Positions 5,983 through 7,758 of a stretch of 7,758 nt of DNA are shown here, one piece after another. A program made the position numbers and the translations under genes. The stretch comes from Rhodospirillales bacterium (lineage in GTDB: Bacteria; Pseudomonadota; Alphaproteobacteria; Rhodospirillales; 2-02-FULL-58-16): NCBI GenBank assembly GCA_021775195.1, contig JAJFIG010000193.1, positions 1 through 7,758 on the forward strand, in the 5' to 3' direction. The notes beneath the pieces are model-generated. The model was given only the letters and a program-made list of their open reading frames with translations, searched no databases and was not told the origin of the DNA. Every line of letters begins with the position of its first letter. The stretch's first letter is position 1.

Positions 5983-6465
5983 CTACAGCTGTTCGAGGAT
6001 CTTTTCGGCGCTGGTGGCCTCGAAGGTGCCCGCCGGATCGATGCTCAGGCTTTGCACGACGCCGTCGTCGACGATCATGGAAAAACGCTGGCAGCGCAGG
6101 CCGAGGCCGCGCCCGTTGAGGTCGAGTTCGAGCCCCGCCGCCTTGGCGAATTCGGCGTCGCCGTCGCCGACCATCATCACCTTGTCGCCGACGTTCTGGT
6201 TCTCGCCCCAGGCGCCCATGACGAAGGCATCGTTGACCGCCATGCAGACGATGGAGTCGACGCCCTTGGCCTTGATGGCGTCGGCGTTCTGGACGAAGCC
6301 GGGCAGGTGCTGGGCCGAACAGGTCGGGGTGAAGGCGCCGGGAAGGCCGAAGACGGCGACCTTCTTGCCCTTGAATATGTCGTCGGTGGAAAGGGCGCTG
6401 GGGCCGTCCGCGGTCATGGTGAACACGGTGGCGGCGGGCACGGTGTCGCCGGTGTTGATGGTCAT
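5983..6465 (-). CDS. Prx5-type peroxiredoxin
   Basis: A 160-residue thiol peroxidase of the Prx5 (peroxiredoxin/redoxin type II) family, which reduces hydrogen and organic peroxides. The peroxidatic Cys49 lies in the classical motif LPGAFTPTCS (41-50), with Pro42, Thr46 and Thr48 typical of the active site. VNDAFVMGAWG (77-87) is another family hallmark, and Arg127 in LGLRCQRFSM is in the place of the conserved active-site Arg. Two other cysteines occur: Cys74 (SIVCMAVND), common in the family, and Cys125, where relatives mostly have Ser; Cys125 might act as a resolving residue. There is no signal peptide, so it should be cytoplasmic, reduced by glutathione/glutaredoxin or thioredoxin. The ATG at 6465 is preceded by GAGAGGAAA with a short spacer. 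The upstream gene on the same strand, 101 nt away, is a DsbD-like transporter; a hairpin terminator lies downstream. Confidence 0.95.
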   Translation of the reverse strand: MTINTGDTVPAATVFTMTADGPSALSTDDIFKGKKVAVFGLPGAFTPTCSAQHLPGFVQNADAIKAKGVDSIVCMAVNDAFVMGAWGENQNVGDKVMMVGDGDAEFAKAAGLELDLNGRGLGLRCQRFSMIVDDGVVQSLSIDPAGTFEATSAEKILEQL

Positions 6466-6566
6466 GGGTTTCCTCTCGTTCTTTGGTTTCTTGATACAGG
6501 GATTTGGGCCCCAGGGCGGGGTGTCACCAAGACATAGGCAATTCGTTGGTCGAATCCAATGGCGAA
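6466..6566 (-). other. Gap between DsbD-like gene and peroxiredoxin gene
   Basis: This 101-nt stretch holds the peroxiredoxin ribosome binding site (AGAGGAAA, about 6469-6476) and a perfect inverted repeat ATTCG-n5-CGAAT at 6541-6555, just after the stop codon of the DsbD-like gene. I see no clear sigma-70 promoter and no hairpin followed by T residues, so whether the two genes share a transcript cannot be decided. The inverted repeat could be a small operator or chance. Confidence 0.35.
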
Positions 6567-7758
6567 CTACTTTGCCGAGACCCTGGCCGGGCCACCAGCC
6601 TTCTCAAGGGCCTCGAGCACCGCCGCTTCGGTGAGCAGTTCGGGCAGGACGATACCCCGGGGGGCGCCGGGGCCGTAGACGGCGTCGAAGGGAATGCCGT
6701 AGCGGCCGAAGCGGGCGAGGTAGCTTGAAATGACGTCGCTGGGGTTGGTCCAGTCGGCCTGCATGGCAACGACGCCGTCACTGGTCAGGCGTCCGAATAC
6801 CTGGCCCTTGGTAAGGACGAAGGACTTGTTGATCTGGCAGGTGATGCACCAGTCGGCGGTGACGTCGACGAAAACGACATGACCCTGGGCGACATGGCCG
6901 GGAATGGCGGCCTCGTCGAAGGATATCCACATGCCCTTGGCTTCGGCGCTGATGCCGGTATTGACACCATTGGAGAGCAGGGCGGGAACCGGGAAGGCAA
7001 GAACGGCGAGCACGGCGACGGCGGCGCCGGCGGCGCCGGCGAAGCGTGGGCCGACCCGGGTGCGAAGGTAGAGGGCGATGGCGATTCCGGCCATCAGGGC
7101 GGCGATCACGGTTGCCGCCAGGATGCCGACCTGGGCGGCCAAAACGCTCACCAGCCACACCGCGGTTGCCGCCAGGGCGAAACCGAGGACACGGCGGAGC
7201 ACCACCATCCACGGCCCCGGACGGGGTAGCCGGGTCGCCAGTCCCGGGGCCAGGGCGACGGCGAGATAGGGCAGGGACAACCCGACGCCGAGGGCGGCGA
7301 AGACGGCGAGGATCTCGGTGGGCCCCCGGGAGAGGGCGAAACTGACCGCGGTTCCCAGGAACGGCGCCGAACAGGGTGTCGCGAGCAGGGTGGCGAAGGC
7401 GCCGGTCAGGAAATGCCCGCCCATGCCGTGGATGTGGCCGGCTTGGCCGTCGGCGTCCGCAATCCATTGCGGCAGGCGGATCTCGAACAAGCCCCACAGA
7501 TTGCAGGCGAACAGGGTCACGATCAGGGTCATGGCGGTAAGGAACAGGGGCTGCTGGAACTGGATACCCCAACCCACCGCCAAGCCCGCCGACTTGAGCC
7601 CGATGAGGGCGCCGGCGAGGACGAGGAAGGACGACCAGATGCCGGCGGCGGAGGCGATGAAGCTGAGGCGAACGGCGCGCCTTTCGCCGCCGCCGTGGCC
7701 GATGACGCCGAGAAGCTTGAGGGACAACACCGGCAGGACGCAGGGCCTGAGGTTGAGG
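6567..7758 (-). CDS. ScsB/DsbD-like thiol:disulfide transporter, C-terminal part, runs off the right edge
   Basis: The frame has no start of its own in the window; it is open to 7758, so about 396 C-terminal residues are seen. The visible part begins LNLRPCVLPVLSLKLLG, the first transmembrane helix of the DsbD beta domain with its redox Cys (residue 6 of the fragment). The second membrane Cys is in LLATPCSAPFLGTA (residue 129). Several hydrophobic helices follow, then a periplasmic thioredoxin-like domain with the CxxC motif in DVTADWCITCQ (Cys304, Cys307). Such proteins carry electrons from cytoplasmic thioredoxin across the inner membrane to periplasmic thiol proteins. The LSLKLLG and PCSAPFLGTA signatures point to the ScsB-type branch rather than E. 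coli DsbD. The N-terminal periplasmic domain expected in full-length members would lie beyond the right edge. Which periplasmic partner it serves cannot be seen. Confidence 0.92.
   Translation of the reverse strand, partial: LNLRPCVLPVLSLKLLGVIGHGGGERRAVRLSFIASAAGIWSSFLVLAGALIGLKSAGLAVGWGIQFQQPLFLTAMTLIVTLFACNLWGLFEIRLPQWIADADGQAGHIHGMGGHFLTGAFATLLATPCSAPFLGTAVSFALSRGPTEILAVFAALGVGLSLPYLAVALAPGLATRLPRPGPWMVVLRRVLGFALAATAVWLVSVLAAQVGILAATVIAALMAGIAIALYLRTRVGPRFAGAAGAAVAVLAVLAFPVPALLSNGVNTGISAEAKGMWISFDEAAIPGHVAQGHVVFVDVTADWCITCQINKSFVLTKGQVFGRLTSDGVVAMQADWTNPSDVISSYLARFGRYGIPFDAVYGPGAPRGIVLPELLTEAAVLEALEKAGGPARVSAK

Noticed and set aside
1..7758. Mobile element, CRISPR array, phage or defence genes
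   Set aside because: No transposase, integrase, repeat-spacer array, terminal inverted repeats or compositional break was seen; every sizeable gene but one is a recognised housekeeping or redox gene.

Overview
The window is ordinary chromosomal DNA of a high-GC alphaproteobacterium, most like the Rhodospirillales. The grounds are high GC in codon third positions, a split glycine decarboxylase (gcvPA/gcvPB), an APH-type homoserine kinase followed directly by RNase HI, and an ScsB/DsbD-like membrane reductase. This assignment comes from protein sequence character and gene order, not from any search. I see no insertion sequence, phage gene, CRISPR array, tRNA or rRNA, and no strong candidate for an undescribed system.

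Positions 1-3448 hold a glycine cleavage operon read on the minus strand: promoter, tandem glycine riboswitch, gcvT, gcvH, gcvPA and the 5' part of gcvPB, which runs off the left edge. The riboswitch (about 3355-3153) has two consecutive glycine aptamers, so the cell should tune synthesis of the T, H and P proteins to glycine. The gcvH/gcvPA and gcvPA/gcvPB junctions are one-base TGATG overlaps, suggesting coupled translation. GcvPA+GcvPB decarboxylate glycine, GcvH carries the aminomethyl group on lipoyl-lysine, and GcvT passes it to tetrahydrofolate. The L protein is not in the window.

Positions 3464-4290 hold two small minus-strand genes upstream of the gcv promoter: a 79-residue protein with two CDGSH iron-sulfur motifs, then an uncharacterised lipoprotein whose ATG lies 2 nt after the CDGSH stop codon. 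A divergent intergenic region of about 200 bp (4291-4491) separates them from the plus-strand pair thrB-rnhA (4492-5920). That region contains a possible minus-strand promoter and a 45-codon open frame with a good ribosome binding site that overlaps the thrB start.

A hairpin at 5923-5952 separates rnhA from a convergent minus-strand block: a Prx5-type peroxiredoxin (5983-6465) and, upstream of it, the C-terminal part of an ScsB/DsbD-like thiol:disulfide transporter (6567 to the right edge, N-terminus missing). Both redox genes handle thiols, but one product looks cytoplasmic and the other membrane/periplasmic.

The points most worth a second look are the riboswitch with its gcvT start-site question, the CDGSH-lipoprotein pair, and the small upstream frame before thrB.
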